A stretch of 5,162 nt of DNA. Source: DASQPA01 sp035644215 (lineage in GTDB: Bacteria > Acidobacteriota > Thermoanaerobaculia > Multivoradales > UBA5704). The translations under genes were made by a program, and so were the position numbers. The notes beneath the pieces are model-generated. The model did not search any database. It was not told where the DNA came from and saw nothing but the letters and a program-made list of their open reading frames with translations. Shown here piece by piece: positions 5,124 to 5,162 of this stretch. Positions within the stretch are counted from its first letter, which is position 1. Each line of letters opens with the position of its first letter. The stretch is taken from assembly GCA_035644215.1 (NCBI GenBank), contig DASQPA010000309.1:1-5162 (forward strand), written 5' to 3'.

Positions 5124-5162
5124 CCCTCTCCCGGGGGCCAGGGGGGGCGGGCCAGGAGAGGG
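5124..5162. repeat. inverted repeat at the window edge with internal G-runs
   Basis: CCCTCTCC (5124-5131) matches GGAGAGGG (5155-5162) as an 8-bp inverted repeat. Between them lie G-runs (5133-5151) able to meet the four-run G-quadruplex rule on the plus strand. The sequence continues past the window, so the element may be cut. Confidence 0.5.

Larger units (their letters stand above)
4631..5162. other. 532-bp gene-free region rich in inverted repeats
   Basis: No reading frame here looks like a protein. The longest minus-strand one, over 4777-5037, is Gly/Arg/Pro-rich and is produced by hairpin and C-run sequence. The region holds a chain of hairpins (4670-4824), a C-rich strand-biased tract (about 4885-4931), a 20-bp-arm inverted repeat (4925-5020), another CGCCCCTTCGGG motif copy (5060-5071) and an inverted repeat cut by the window edge (5124-5162). 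A weak stem GCAGG/CCTGC (5080-5105) followed by five T at 5110-5114 could be a terminator but is not convincing. Confidence 0.6.

Overview
The window is high-GC bacterial DNA. It carries two complete genes facing each other, plus what looks like the tail of a third. Codons end mostly in G or C. Hand counts give about 82% G+C inside the small plus-strand gene (801-900), about 70% in the middle of the large minus-strand gene, and only about 50-60% in the part encoding that gene's C-terminus. Nothing seen fixes the phylum. The NACHT protein architecture and the tandem and palindromic repeats would fit a large-genome soil or sediment lineage such as Acidobacteriota, Planctomycetota or Chloroflexota, but this is inference.

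Layout. Positions 1-105 look like the last 34 codons of an upstream plus-strand gene. Positions 173-382 hold ten exact-length 21-bp tandem repeats, each with an A/T-rich palindromic core, in an otherwise G/C-rich background. A possible promoter follows (444-471), then a well-formed Shine-Dalgarno site and a 162-residue protein of unknown function (638-1126, plus). A strong perfect hairpin (1144-1169) separates it from the convergent large gene (1199-4276, minus). That gene encodes 1025 residues with the order DUF4062, NACHT NTPase, helical region, FGE-sulfatase (C-type-lectin-like) domain. Just upstream of its start lies a second tandem array (4360-4630) with a 43-bp unit built from two related half-units of about 21 and 22 bp. 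The remainder (4631-5162) has no convincing gene. It is packed with hairpins, including an intrinsic-terminator-like one at 4743, with a long inverted repeat and with G-quadruplex-type runs.

Interpretation. The large protein has the tripartite plan of an NLR-like STAND NTPase: a putative N-terminal effector or signalling domain, a NACHT oligomerisation switch, and a C-terminal recognition domain. Such proteins are known or suspected anti-phage and conflict factors. The FGE-like domain lacks the catalytic cysteine pair of true formylglycine-generating enzymes, so a binding role is more likely than catalysis. Its last 45 residues resemble the variable region of proteins diversified by diversity-generating retroelements (DGRs). 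No reverse transcriptase or template repeat lies in the window, so DGR targeting remains a testable hypothesis. Whether the small convergent gene works with the NACHT gene cannot be told from the sequence.
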